DNA from: Akkermansiaceae bacterium
GTDB taxonomy: Bacteria > Verrucomicrobiota > Verrucomicrobiia > Verrucomicrobiales > DEV007
DNA length: 64,000 bases
NCBI GenBank assembly: GCA_024233005.1
Contig: JACKQE010000014.1
Coordinates: forward strand, 1 to 64,000
Direction of reading: 5' to 3'
Part shown: positions 43,809 to 51,919 of the stretch, piece by piece
Layout of the letters: each line of letters starts with the position of its first letter
How positions within the stretch are numbered: the first letter of the stretch is position 1
The notes under the pieces: generated by a model
Told to the model about the DNA's origin: nothing
The model's database searches: none
Seen by the model: only the letters and a program-made list of their open reading frames with translations
Position numbers and translations under genes: made by a program

Positions 43809-45662
43809 ATGAGCCGTAAAATTGCAAAACCTATCCCTCGATCAACCGTGTCTGCTGTGAGGCATGCCCGAATCTCCGGACATTGGTTGGCTCTAGTTGC
43901 AATTTCCTTGACGACCATCGCCTTGTCCGGCCATAGCCTGAAGGCTCAAAATGCCGCCGCTTCCGGTATGTCCATTGGGACTTCCGCTGACCAGGAATTG
44001 GAGCAACTCCGGCTCATGCGGATCCGGGCGGAAGCCCAGAAAAGCCGTCCCGAAGTGCAGGCTGCCCAAATGGAAAATTCCGCGGCTCAAGCTTTGGTCC
44101 AACAACAGGACAACAAGGCGCTGCTTGAGGCCAGGGCCATTCGCGAAGCCAAGGAGAACGCGGTCCGCGAGGCCAGAGCCCGGGAAGCGGCCAATGCCTA
44201 TCAAGGAATTAGCAGTGGTCAAATTCAATCCTGGTCCGACCAAAATACCGGGAATGTCAAAGTTCAACGCAATGTACCGCTGGCTGTCCAAGCCGAGCTT
44301 GCTGCTCAAGAGGAAGCCCGGCTCAAAAAAGAAGGAGGCGATCCGAAAAAACCCGGATTCTTTCGGGCTCCTGGCAAAGCCATCAAAGGCGCGTTGGGCT
44401 GGGAAGACGAGAATGCTCCGCCTTCCTCCGCAATGGATGAGAAAAAGCACGATGGCATCCTGAGCGGTTTCCGAAAAGACGATCGACCAGCGGGAATTGC
44501 TTCAACCGAAGAAAAGAAAGACGGGTTTTTCAAGAAGAAGACGCCGCAGGAAGGCCCCCAATCTCAAGCTTACGCAGATTCCACAGGAGAAGAAAAAGAG
44601 GGATTTCTGCACCGCGTTGGCGAGAAAATTCCTTTTGTTGGAAAAAAGAAGGAGACGGAGACTTCCGCTCCCACCATTCCAGCGTTTCCGATGCCCTCTG
44701 TCGCTGGTGACACGTCTGGGCCTGCTCCGGCAGGATCATCCACCGTGGAACCGCCCGAGCCTGAGAAGCAGGGATTTCTGCATCGTATGACCAGCAACCT
44801 GCCCTTCGTCGGGGACAAGGAGAAGAAAGCCGAAATCGACCAGGGGGTTTTTGGTCCCAGTTCAACGGCACCGGCTGAGATGGTTCCTGAAAAGGAAAAG
44901 AAGGGTCTGTTCTCCCGGATTGGAAAAAACAAGGAAGACGAAATGGCCAGCAGCAGTCTTTTCCCGTCATCGGGTGATGCCTCGGTCATTGCTCAAGGCA
45001 ACTCAGAGCAAGGGCTGGGCAAATTCATGCCCAAATTGCCGAAACTGGGAGAGATGTCGCTTCCGAAATTGGGTGGTGACAAGCCTGCCCAGGTGGCCTC
45101 AGTGAGTCCTTCCGAGCCGGAGGTTCCCAAATTGAAAGGAGTGACCAAGACCCCCGTTCATTCCGGAGGATCCGATCTTTATGTCCTCAAAGAAGATTCA
45201 CAGTTCATGCAGTTTGGCGCCAGTGCCCTTTCCTCTGAGGCGACGACGTTGTCTGCTGGGACGGTGGTTCGCATGACGAAAGTGGGGGATGACTGGAGTT
45301 CCATCCAACTGTCCTCCGGCTCAGAAGGGGTGGTGCGCAATGGCGTGCTCCGTCCCGCATCGAACGGTGAAGGCACGGGGCTCAGTTTCGCCTCAGCGCG
45401 GGATCGTCAAACGATGCCTGATACTGCCCGTTCCTCGCCTGCGCCCAAAACCAATCCGCCTGTGCTTTCTCCCAAAACGTTGCCTGCCCGCATCACTTCC
45501 ACGGTTTCGGCAGCGCAGAATGAGGCCGATCGTGGCAATGCGTTGCCAACTCTGGGTGCCCCGGCGCCCTCTTCATCCGGTGCGGACCCATTGTCCGAAC
45601 TGCCTCTCTTTGGGGTGCCGAGCGCGAATGCGCAGCCCTCTGAAACGGTGGCCTTGCCCTGA
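43809..45662 (+). CDS. Repetitive exported protein with SH3-like C-terminal domain
   Basis: 617 residues. A signal peptide with a long N-region (hydrophobic LALVAISLTTIALSG, cleavage near LKAQ) is followed by an Ala/Arg/Glu-rich coiled-coil stretch (60-130). A Lys/Glu/Pro-rich middle carries a degenerate repeat: EEKEGFLHRVGEKIPFVG, PEKQGFLHRMTSNLPFVG, EKKGLFSRIGKN, KKDGFFKKK. An SH3b-like domain at about 455-515 (SDLYVLKEDSQFMQFG, VGDDWSSIQLSSGSEGVVR) and a Pro/Ser/Ala-rich tail close the protein. No family recognised; it may bind peptidoglycan through the SH3-like domain. The gene is divergent from the release-factor-like gene. Confidence 0.7.
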   Translation: MSRKIAKPIPRSTVSAVRHARISGHWLALVAISLTTIALSGHSLKAQNAAASGMSIGTSADQELEQLRLMRIRAEAQKSRPEVQAAQMENSAAQALVQQQDNKALLEARAIREAKENAVREARAREAANAYQGISSGQIQSWSDQNTGNVKVQRNVPLAVQAELAAQEEARLKKEGGDPKKPGFFRAPGKAIKGALGWEDENAPPSSAMDEKKHDGILSGFRKDDRPAGIASTEEKKDGFFKKKTPQEGPQSQAYADSTGEEKEGFLHRVGEKIPFVGKKKETETSAPTIPAFPMPSVAGDTSGPAPAGSSTVEPPEPEKQGFLHRMTSNLPFVGDKEKKAEIDQGVFGPSSTAPAEMVPEKEKKGLFSRIGKNKEDEMASSSLFPSSGDASVIAQGNSEQGLGKFMPKLPKLGEMSLPKLGGDKPAQVASVSPSEPEVPKLKGVTKTPVHSGGSDLYVLKEDSQFMQFGASALSSEATTLSAGTVVRMTKVGDDWSSIQLSSGSEGVVRNGVLRPASNGEGTGLSFASARDRQTMPDTARSSPAPKTNPPVLSPKTLPARITSTVSAAQNEADRGNALPTLGAPAPSSSGADPLSELPLFGVPSANAQPSETVALP

Positions 45663-46086
45663 TCACAAATCTGGTTTGGCGACCGTCTGGTAATGGTTGG
45701 GGAGCCCCGTGACCCCTGCCAAATCATGATTCAGGGCACTCCCAGGATGCTGGGTATTTCCCTGATGTCCTCTTTTTTGGAGCTTTTTCCTTACGAATGG
45801 CCCGGTCATTTTGGATTATGGGCAAAGTCGGAATGTCTGTCCAACGGGAGATGATTCAATGATGTTCGGAGGAAGGCAGTATCCTTGGAATCGACCCGGA
45901 AAACTACCCAATACAGCGAAGCCAATACTTGTTGCTTGGGATGGTAAGTCAGAATCTTTGAATAAAGTCCGATCCTGCGGCATCCAATGCTGTGTAACTG
46001 ATCGATTACCACCTTGCTGGGACATTCCCCGCGGCTTGATAGATTCGATGGTTGCTTAATAACCTCATTCCAACAACACCATTGCC
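45663..46086. other. Intergenic region without a convincing gene
   Basis: 424 bases. A 126-codon minus-strand frame (45806-46186) crosses into the next plus-strand gene and resembles no family, so it is not called. Near 46038 TTGATA and, 15 bases later, TAATAA could form a promoter for the small exported protein gene. No hairpin terminator is evident after the upstream gene. Confidence 0.4.
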
Positions 46087-46362
46087 TTGAAAACCAAATT
46101 TTTTGTCCTTCTTGCGATTGCCGGAACTTCTCTGTTGATCTCTCCCATTGCGGAGGCGCGGGAACATGGTAGATCCGATCACTCATGCTCCCATGGTGCT
46201 CCCAGGGTGATTTGCACCAAAGTCATCAGCCAGCATTCGGAATGCCGGGTTGGATATGATCATTGTGGGAAAAAATACAGCTACCATGTCACCGTCGTGA
46301 CTTATCTCGAAATCCGCAGCGACGGATCCCGCCGCACTTACAGCAAGACTTTGCGTGCCTGA
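46087..46362 (+). CDS. Small exported Cys/His-containing protein
   Basis: 91 residues from a TTG start. Sec signal peptide (KTKFFVLLAIAGTSLLISP, cleavage after AEA) and a mature part of about 67 residues with four Cys and several His (DHSCSHGAPRVICTKV, HSECRVGYDHCGKKYSYH). Two disulfides or a metal site are possible. No family recognised. It ends 43 bases before a strong bidirectional terminator. Confidence 0.6.
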   Translation: MKTKFFVLLAIAGTSLLISPIAEAREHGRSDHSCSHGAPRVICTKVISQHSECRVGYDHCGKKYSYHVTVVTYLEIRSDGSRRTYSKTLRA

Positions 46363-46400
46363 ATACCAGATCGCTTTATTTTTGGGTATCAAACCGGACA

Positions 46401-46441
46401 AAAAAAACAGGCGAGGGGCATCCCCACGCCTGTTCTTGTTT
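46401..46441 (+). terminator. Bidirectional terminator between two small exported-protein genes
   Basis: AACAGGCG (46406-46413) pairs with CGCCTGTT (46427-46434), with inner GGGG/CCCC and a 3-base loop. Seven As precede it (T-tract for the minus strand) and CTTGTTT follows it. Confidence 0.85.
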
Positions 46442-46496
46442 CTAAGGATGCGATGGCGACCATCGACCGCTGCATGCACAGCGGAAACTCCGAAGT

Positions 46497-46661
46497 TTAG
46501 TGTTTGCAGCAGCAATTTGGTTTTGGCTTTCCACACATGCTGCAAATTTCTCCATAGGAACCGGAAGAATAACCGGTGGTTTTTTTATCTCCACCACAGG
46601 AAGTGAAGCAGAACATTCCCGCGATGCACGCGGCCAACAGAAGACGGCTAAGGATTTTCAT
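46497..46661 (-). CDS. 54-residue cysteine-rich lipoprotein
   Basis: A short gene clear of other frames. It begins MKILSRLLLAACIAGMF and has a lipobox at FTSC, so Cys would be acylated after signal peptidase II cleavage. The mature part is about 34 residues: GGDKKTTGYSSGSYG, then EICSMCGKPKPNCCCKH with five cysteines and a terminal His. The CxxC and CCC clusters suggest metal or redox chemistry at the envelope; that is inference. A strong promoter lies 9 bases upstream of the ATG and the bidirectional terminator lies downstream. It is divergent from the caspase gene, 157 bases away. Confidence 0.75.
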   Translation of the reverse strand: MKILSRLLLAACIAGMFCFTSCGGDKKTTGYSSGSYGEICSMCGKPKPNCCCKH

Positions 46662-46670
46662 GGCGCAGTA

Positions 46671-46699
46671 TTTTTAGGCTTAAGGTCGGAATTCGTCAA
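46671..46699 (-). promoter_or_regulatory. Strong promoter of the Cys-rich lipoprotein gene
   Basis: On the minus strand: TTGACG (five of six), 17-base spacer, TAAAAA (four of six). The -10 box ends 9 bases before the ATG, so the leader would be about 2-3 bases long. Confidence 0.65.
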
Positions 46700-46818
46700 G
46701 TATTTCAACCAAACAATTTCCAAATCTTTTGGGTGGGGTCACGAAAAGCACACAGATTCAGCAAGGAACGAAATAAATTATGGGTTCATCTTCCAACCAT
46801 CAGTGGTATCATCCGACC

Positions 46819-49800
46819 ATGAAAAAGGCACTTGTTATCTTGTTGTGGGTGCTCCTATCTCCTCTGGCTCCGGCCCAGAGCGGCTCAATGAGCCCTCTCC
46901 TCCGTCCAGATCCGGGGATGCATACGGCCGCCATCGGTCGGATCGCCACGGAAGAAACGGGACGACTTATTTTGACCTGTTCCAATGACAAAACCGCGAA
47001 ATTGTGGCGCCTGAATCATGACGCTGGTTTGGACGGGCCTGCGCAGGAACATCTTCGCACGCTGCGCCCTCCCATCGGACCTGGTGAGCAGGGAAAGTTG
47101 TTCGCGTGTGCTTTGAGTTCGGATGGCAGTCTGGCCGCCGTCGGAGGTTGGATGGCCGGGCAAAACGAAAAGGAAAGCGTTTATCTTTTCGACACCACTT
47201 CTGGCCGAATGCTCTGCCAAGTACCGGGTTTGCCAAACGTGGTGACAGATCTGTCCTTTTCGCCGTCCGGGGAACTCCTAGCCGTGGCGATGGCCGAGGG
47301 AGGGCTGCGGATTTTTGACATATCAAAAGTCTTCCATTTATCCCCAGGGTATGAATGGGCGCGGGATGATACGTATGAGGCAGAGTGCTACGGGATCGCC
47401 TGGCAGAGCGATGGCCGCCAAGAGTGGTGTGCGACAACCTGTTATGACGGATGGGTGAGGCTTTATCGTTTCGGTTCAGAACCACCCCGCCGCCCCGGAC
47501 AAAGGGAACCGTTCAATCGGTTGAATCCTATCACCAAAGTTCAGGCTATTGAAGGCGCTCGGCCTTTCAGTCTTGCCTTTTCCCCAGACGGAGAGTTTTT
47601 GGCCGTTGGCTTTTCCGACCGACCCGTGGTGTGTGTGCTGGACGGCAAGTCCTTGGAAGTTCAATATTTTCCCAAGACAACAGCCATCAAAAACGGAGAT
47701 CTCGGGATCGTGAGTTGGATCGCCCCTGCTTCGCCAAAAGGGCCTTTTTCATTGGCTGCCGGAGGCAGTTGGCACAATGACGCCGGAAAAGTGCTGTTCA
47801 GGATCTGGTCTGAGGCCGGCACGGGACAGTCGTCTGATGTCGACGTGGCTGGCGACGGGATCGAGGATGCTATCATTCTCCCTGGTGGAGGACTGCTGTG
47901 GGCTTCCGGGGAACCTTCTTGGGGAAGGGTTCAATGGGCTGAAAAAACGGCATCAAGCCGTCCGGGGTGGCAAGTCGATACGCTAGCCTCCTCTCCGATT
48001 GCTGATTTCCGGGGGGCGGGGCCGTATTTTGGGTTGAATGCCGATGCTTCGGTGGTGGAGTTTACCTACGGCTATGCGGAGAAAACGGTCTACCGGTTTG
48101 ACTTGGCAGAGCGCCATCTCGATGACTTGTCCGGACCGGGAGCATCACAGGACAAAGGTGTTCATTTGCCCCTCCACGAAGGATTGGCTGTCTCGGGATG
48201 GCTGAATACCCCGAATCCCGCCCTGAATGATCGACCTTTGCCCATTGCCGAGAACGATGTTTCCCGCAGTCTCGCGATCGCTCCAGGAGGAACTCATTTT
48301 GTGCTGGGCACGGAGTGGTCGCTTCGCTGTTTTAGCAGGGACGGTCGGCCGATTTGGGAACTCCCCACCCCTGGGCCGGTCTATGCTCTCAACCTCAGTG
48401 ACGACGGTTCTTTGGCGGTTGCCGCCTATGGAGACGGCACGATACGATGGCACGAGGTGGACCGGGGAGGAAAAGTTCTGATGGTATTGTTTCCCCACGC
48501 TGACCGGAAACGCTACATGCTGTGGAATGCGTCAGGATATTATGATTGCTCACCGAATGCGGAAGATCTCCTCGGATGGCATCTCGACTCCGGCCCTGGA
48601 AGGGAAGCCGGTTTCGTGCCGGCTTCAAAATACCGCGATCGATTTTACCGACCGGATGTTCTCGGCCAGCTACTAACCACCCGCGATCTGCCCATCGCCC
48701 TGCGCCAAGCCAATGATGTGCTGGGACGTCGCGAAACGCCCACCGAGAAGGCAGTGATCAATCTCGAAGATCGCCAGCCCCCAGTGGTCGAGATTTCTGT
48801 TGGCGGAGCACTGGGAGAAGTGGAGGTCGGACCCAATACGTCGTCACTTGCTTTGACTTACCGGGTGAGATCTCCCAACAGCGCAGCTGTGAAAAAAATG
48901 CGGATGCTCATCGATGGTCGACCAGTTTCCATGGAGGTTCCCATCCCGGACCTGTCTCAATCCGGCTCTGAAGAGCGCCTCGATGTGCCTCTCCCCCAGG
49001 GATTGGGGTGCACGGTGGGGCTCCTCGCAGAAAACGAGTATGCCACCAGCGAGCCTGCCCTGCTGATGGTCAAACGTTCCGCGCCGCCGAAGCCGTTGGA
49101 GCCGAAGCCGTTGGAGTCGAAACCGTTGGAGCCGAAACCGTTGGAGCCGAAACCGTTGGAGCCGAAACCGTTGGAGCCGAAGCCGTTGGAGCCGAAGCCG
49201 TTGGAGCCGGCGCCTCCCTTGGAGCCTTCTCCGGTCTTGGCGAACAGTCTGAAGCCCAGCCTGTATCTCCTGTCGATCGGAGTATCCGATTATCTGGAGA
49301 ATGATTATCTCCCCGATCTGGGGTATGCCGCCGTTGATGCTCGGGATTTCTCGGCTGCTTTCCAGAAGCAGGAGGGGGGATTGTATCAAAAAGTCTCCGT
49401 GAAGCTGCTTGATGATGCCCAGGCTACTTCGGGAAATATTCTCGACGGTCTCGAGTGGATCAAAAAGGAGACCACCAGCAAGGATGTGGCGGTGATTTTC
49501 ATTGCCGGACATGGAGAGAATGACGAAGAGCTTCGTTATTATTTTTGCCCTCATGACTACGACCACAAGCGCCGCATGCGGACCGGCGTTTCAATGGAGG
49601 ACATTCAGATCACGGTCTCAGGCATCGCGGGAAAAGTCCTGTTGTTTGTCGATACCTGCCATGCCGGGAACGCCGTGGGTTCCATGGCCAAGGCAAAAAG
49701 AGGGGCCGCCCAAGGGGTGGATATCACCGGGATGGTCAACGAACTATCGAGTTCCGAAAATGGGGCCGTCGTCTTTGCCTCGTGCACGGGGCGTCAGCAG

Positions 49801-50025
49801 AGCATGGAGGACGCCACCTGGAAAAATGGGGCCTTCACGGAGGCCGTGCTGGAAGGCCTTGGCGGCAAGGCCGATCTTTTGGGCAATGGAAAGATCACTG
49901 TTTCCACGCTGGAGGCCTTTGTCGCTGAAAGGGTAAAGGCTCTGACAGAAGGGGAGCAGACGCCGACCGTTGCCAAGCCGCAGACCATCACCGACTTCCC
50001 TATCGCCGTGAAAGCGGCACCCTAG
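46819..50025 (+). CDS. Exported WD40-repeat protein with C-terminal caspase-like (C14) peptidase
   Basis: 1068 residues from ATG 46819 (MKKALVILLWVLLSPLAPAQ, Sec signal peptide); an upstream ATG at 46780 would bury the signal. Residues about 30-600 hold degenerate WD40-type repeats (LTCSNDKTAKLWRL, FACALSSDGSLAAVGG, SLAFSPDGEFLAVGF, ALNLSDDGSLAVAAYGDGTI). A beta-sandwich-like segment (about 655-750) follows, then a linker of eight KPLEP-type units (758-797). The peptidase C14 domain (813-1068) has the His898 motif IAGHGENDEE and Cys947 in VDTCHAGNA, the caspase/metacaspase dyad. The enzyme would cut after basic or acidic residues depending on subgroup, not predictable here. A TATCAT box ends six bases before the ATG. 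Secretion of a caspase-WD40 fusion is unusual. Confidence 0.88.
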   Translation: MKKALVILLWVLLSPLAPAQSGSMSPLLRPDPGMHTAAIGRIATEETGRLILTCSNDKTAKLWRLNHDAGLDGPAQEHLRTLRPPIGPGEQGKLFACALSSDGSLAAVGGWMAGQNEKESVYLFDTTSGRMLCQVPGLPNVVTDLSFSPSGELLAVAMAEGGLRIFDISKVFHLSPGYEWARDDTYEAECYGIAWQSDGRQEWCATTCYDGWVRLYRFGSEPPRRPGQREPFNRLNPITKVQAIEGARPFSLAFSPDGEFLAVGFSDRPVVCVLDGKSLEVQYFPKTTAIKNGDLGIVSWIAPASPKGPFSLAAGGSWHNDAGKVLFRIWSEAGTGQSSDVDVAGDGIEDAIILPGGGLLWASGEPSWGRVQWAEKTASSRPGWQVDTLASSPIADFRGAGPYFGLNADASVVEFTYGYAEKTVYRFDLAERHLDDLSGPGASQDKGVHLPLHEGLAVSGWLNTPNPALNDRPLPIAENDVSRSLAIAPGGTHFVLGTEWSLRCFSRDGRPIWELPTPGPVYALNLSDDGSLAVAAYGDGTIRWHEVDRGGKVLMVLFPHADRKRYMLWNASGYYDCSPNAEDLLGWHLDSGPGREAGFVPASKYRDRFYRPDVLGQLLTTRDLPIALRQANDVLGRRETPTEKAVINLEDRQPPVVEISVGGALGEVEVGPNTSSLALTYRVRSPNSAAVKKMRMLIDGRPVSMEVPIPDLSQSGSEERLDVPLPQGLGCTVGLLAENEYATSEPALLMVKRSAPPKPLEPKPLESKPLEPKPLEPKPLEPKPLEPKPLEPKPLEPAPPLEPSPVLANSLKPSLYLLSIGVSDYLENDYLPDLGYAAVDARDFSAAFQKQEGGLYQKVSVKLLDDAQATSGNILDGLEWIKKETTSKDVAVIFIAGHGENDEELRYYFCPHDYDHKRRMRTGVSMEDIQITVSGIAGKVLLFVDTCHAGNAVGSMAKAKRGAAQGVDITGMVNELSSSENGAVVFASCTGRQQSMEDATWKNGAFTEAVLEGLGGKADLLGNGKITVSTLEAFVAERVKALTEGEQTPTVAKPQTITDFPIAVKAAP
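49090..49209 (+). repeat. Tandem 15-bp repeat, eight units, encoding KPLEP
   Basis: Eight in-frame copies of AAGCCGTTGGAGCCG with third-position changes (AAG/AAA) and one CCG-to-TCG change. They encode KPLEP (one KPLES) between the Ig-like segment and the caspase domain. Near-identity suggests recent slippage expansion; copy number may vary between strains. Confidence 0.9.
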
Positions 50026-50033
50026 GCGGACGA

Positions 50034-50240
50034 TCAGCCCCCTGCCACCATTCGGACGAATTCCAGCTCATCGTCCTCAGCGACGGGAGTGGTTTCAAAT
50101 TCCGTGCGGAAGAGCGCTTCTCCGTTGCATTCCACAAGCACAGGCAGTCCACCGTAGCCGGCAGCTTCGAGGACATCGGAAATGCACGGATTTGCCGGGA
50201 GTTCCAGTTGGCGTGTTTCGCCGTTGATCACAAGTTTCAT
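50034..50240 (-). CDS. thiS: Sulfur carrier protein ThiS
   Basis: 68 residues from the ATG at 50240 (MKLVINGETRQLELP). Ubiquitin-like fold, ending in VRMVAGG, the diglycine whose C-terminus is adenylated by ThiF and becomes a thiocarboxylate giving sulfur to thiazole. VLVECNGEALFRTEF and AEDDELEFVRMVAGG are the family text. It follows thiH by 7 bases on the same strand. ThiF is not in the window; thiG is about 10 kb away. Confidence 0.93.
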   Translation of the reverse strand: MKLVINGETRQLELPANPCISDVLEAAGYGGLPVLVECNGEALFRTEFETTPVAEDDELEFVRMVAGG

Positions 50241-50247
50241 GATGAAA

Positions 50248-51408
50248 TTAGAGGACGGATGGTGCGATCCCTTTATCGGCGCCGCGCGAGGAATCAAGGA
50301 TAGCCGCATCCCAATCCTTCCACACGGGATCGAAGCCCCGGTCCTGAAGAAGCCGGGAGATTTCTGCCGGGGTGCGATCGTCAGCGATATCGAATTGTCC
50401 GGTGGCGCCGCTGCAGGGTTTCTCATCCAGGTCAACCCGGCGGCCCTTGACCGTAAGATGGAGATCATCGGTGCCGGCTCCGGTGTAGCCTCCTGGCTCC
50501 GTATGACTCCCGGCGCTCATCGCGGTGATGCCAAGCGGAAGCAGCGCGTTGCGCAGAGCTGGAGCTTCCCGGGTGCTGAGGACGATGCCGACCTGTGGGA
50601 ACGTAAGTCGGAACGCCGTGAGAATTCGGACGTAATCCTCGTCCGTGACATGATAGCTGGGTTCATACGACCCTGCGGCCGGACGGAGACGGGGGAAACT
50701 GACGGTAAAATTGGCCCTCCAGCAGTGCCGGAGGAGATGTTCCAAGTGAGCTGCCAGACGAAGCACGTCAAAGCGCCAGTCGGCAAGTCCCAGAAGGCAC
50801 CCCAGACCAATCCGGCGGAAGCCGCCGACGTAACCCCGTTCAGGGCAATTGAGCCGCGCTGCGAAATCCCTCTTGGGTCCGGCGGTGTGGAGGCGGGCGT
50901 ATTCTTCCTGGTGATAGGTTTCTTGATAAACCACCAGGCCCTCCGCCCCCGCATCCACCATGCGCCGGTATTCGGGTGCTTCTGATGGCCCGACCTCAAT
51001 GGCCAACGAGGGAATGAAGGGACGCAGCCGCTCCAAGCATTGCTCCAAGTAGCCTGAGGAGACGAATTTCGGGTGTTCCCCGGCCACCAGCAGGATGCTG
51101 CGGAATCCCTGTGCGGCCAAATGCCGGGCCTCGCGCGTCACCTGATCGAGGGAGAGAGTGACTCGCAAGATGGGGTTGTCTCTGGAGAATCCGCAGTAGC
51201 TGCAGTTGTTGATGCATTCGTTGGAGAGGTAAAGGGGGGCGAATAGACGCATGGTCCGTCCAAAATGTTGCCGGGTCACCGCCGCCGCCATTTGGGCTTG
51301 GGATTCCAGTCCGGCAGGGGAGCCGGGGGCGATGTATCGCCCGAACTGCTCCAGCAGAGGGGAGCGCCAACCTTCATCGACACGGCGCAGGGTTTCGAGA
51401 AACGACAT
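50248..51408 (-). CDS. thiH: 2-iminoacetate synthase ThiH
   Basis: 386 residues. Radical SAM enzyme cleaving tyrosine to 2-iminoacetate and p-cresol for thiazole formation. The cluster-binding Cys are C65-x3-C69-x2-C72 in NECINNCSYCGFSR. Further support: LLVAGEHPKFVSSGYLEQ, GLVVYQETYHQEEYARLH, and the biotin/thiamine-synthase-associated C-terminal region with SAGSHTEPGGYTGAG. It is first in the thiH-thiS pair. TTGACG sits 27 bases before the ATG as a possible -35. No TPP riboswitch was seen in the 147 bases upstream. Confidence 0.95.
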   Translation of the reverse strand: MSFLETLRRVDEGWRSPLLEQFGRYIAPGSPAGLESQAQMAAAVTRQHFGRTMRLFAPLYLSNECINNCSYCGFSRDNPILRVTLSLDQVTREARHLAAQGFRSILLVAGEHPKFVSSGYLEQCLERLRPFIPSLAIEVGPSEAPEYRRMVDAGAEGLVVYQETYHQEEYARLHTAGPKRDFAARLNCPERGYVGGFRRIGLGCLLGLADWRFDVLRLAAHLEHLLRHCWRANFTVSFPRLRPAAGSYEPSYHVTDEDYVRILTAFRLTFPQVGIVLSTREAPALRNALLPLGITAMSAGSHTEPGGYTGAGTDDLHLTVKGRRVDLDEKPCSGATGQFDIADDRTPAEISRLLQDRGFDPVWKDWDAAILDSSRGADKGIAPSVL

Positions 51409-51555
51409 GTCCTAAAATGGACGATTCCTTGGCAGCGTCAATCCCGGGTCCATTCTCCAAAAAATTGAAGGTGCGAAGCGAATATTCTTGCGCAAAACGC
51501 TTTCGGCCCGTATCCCTTGAACCCGAAATAAACGTCACCCCAAAACCTACAGACA

Positions 51556-51804
51556 ATGTCGGACGAAAGCATCACAGAGAAAGTCAAAAATATCATCGTC
51601 GAGCAGCTCGGCGTGAACGCCGATCAAGTGGTTCAGGAAGCCAAGTTCATTGACGATCTGGGCGCTGATTCCCTTGACACCGTTGAACTTGTGATGGCTT
51701 TCGAAGAGGAGTTCAATATCGAGGTTCCTGACGAGGACGCCGAAAAGTTGACCAGCGTCGGCGAGGTGGTGTCTTACATCACCAAAGCGACCGCAGAAGC
51801 CTGA
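51556..51804 (+). CDS. acpP: Acyl carrier protein
   Basis: 82 residues, standard length. Carries acyl intermediates of fatty acid synthesis on a phosphopantetheine attached to Ser39 in the GADSLDTVEL motif. Highly acidic helices (FIDDLGAD, AFEEEFNIEVPDEDAEKL) are typical. No SD precedes the ATG. The gene stands alone, without fab genes, and is closed by a strong terminator. Confidence 0.97.
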   Translation: MSDESITEKVKNIIVEQLGVNADQVVQEAKFIDDLGADSLDTVELVMAFEEEFNIEVPDEDAEKLTSVGEVVSYITKATAEA

Positions 51805-51852
51805 TTCAACTCAGCATTCCAGGCGGTTTCGGCCGTTCCTAGGTAATCAAAG

Positions 51853-51884
51853 CGCGCCCTCACAAGAGTTGGCGCGTTTTTTTT
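51853..51884 (+). terminator. Rho-independent terminator of acpP
   Basis: CGCGCC (51853-51858) pairs with GGCGCG (51871-51876), followed by eight Ts. Confidence 0.88.
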
Positions 51885-51919
51885 GCGCCCGGTAGACCCT
51901 CAAGAATTGCCTTTTTGAC

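Noticed and set aside
45806..46186. 126-codon minus-strand frame
   Set aside because: It overlaps the start of a better-supported exported protein gene on the plus strand and resembles nothing known.
51409..51555. TPP riboswitch upstream of thiH
   Set aside because: Conserved CTGAGA and ACCTGATCTGGGTAATGCCAG-type elements are absent.
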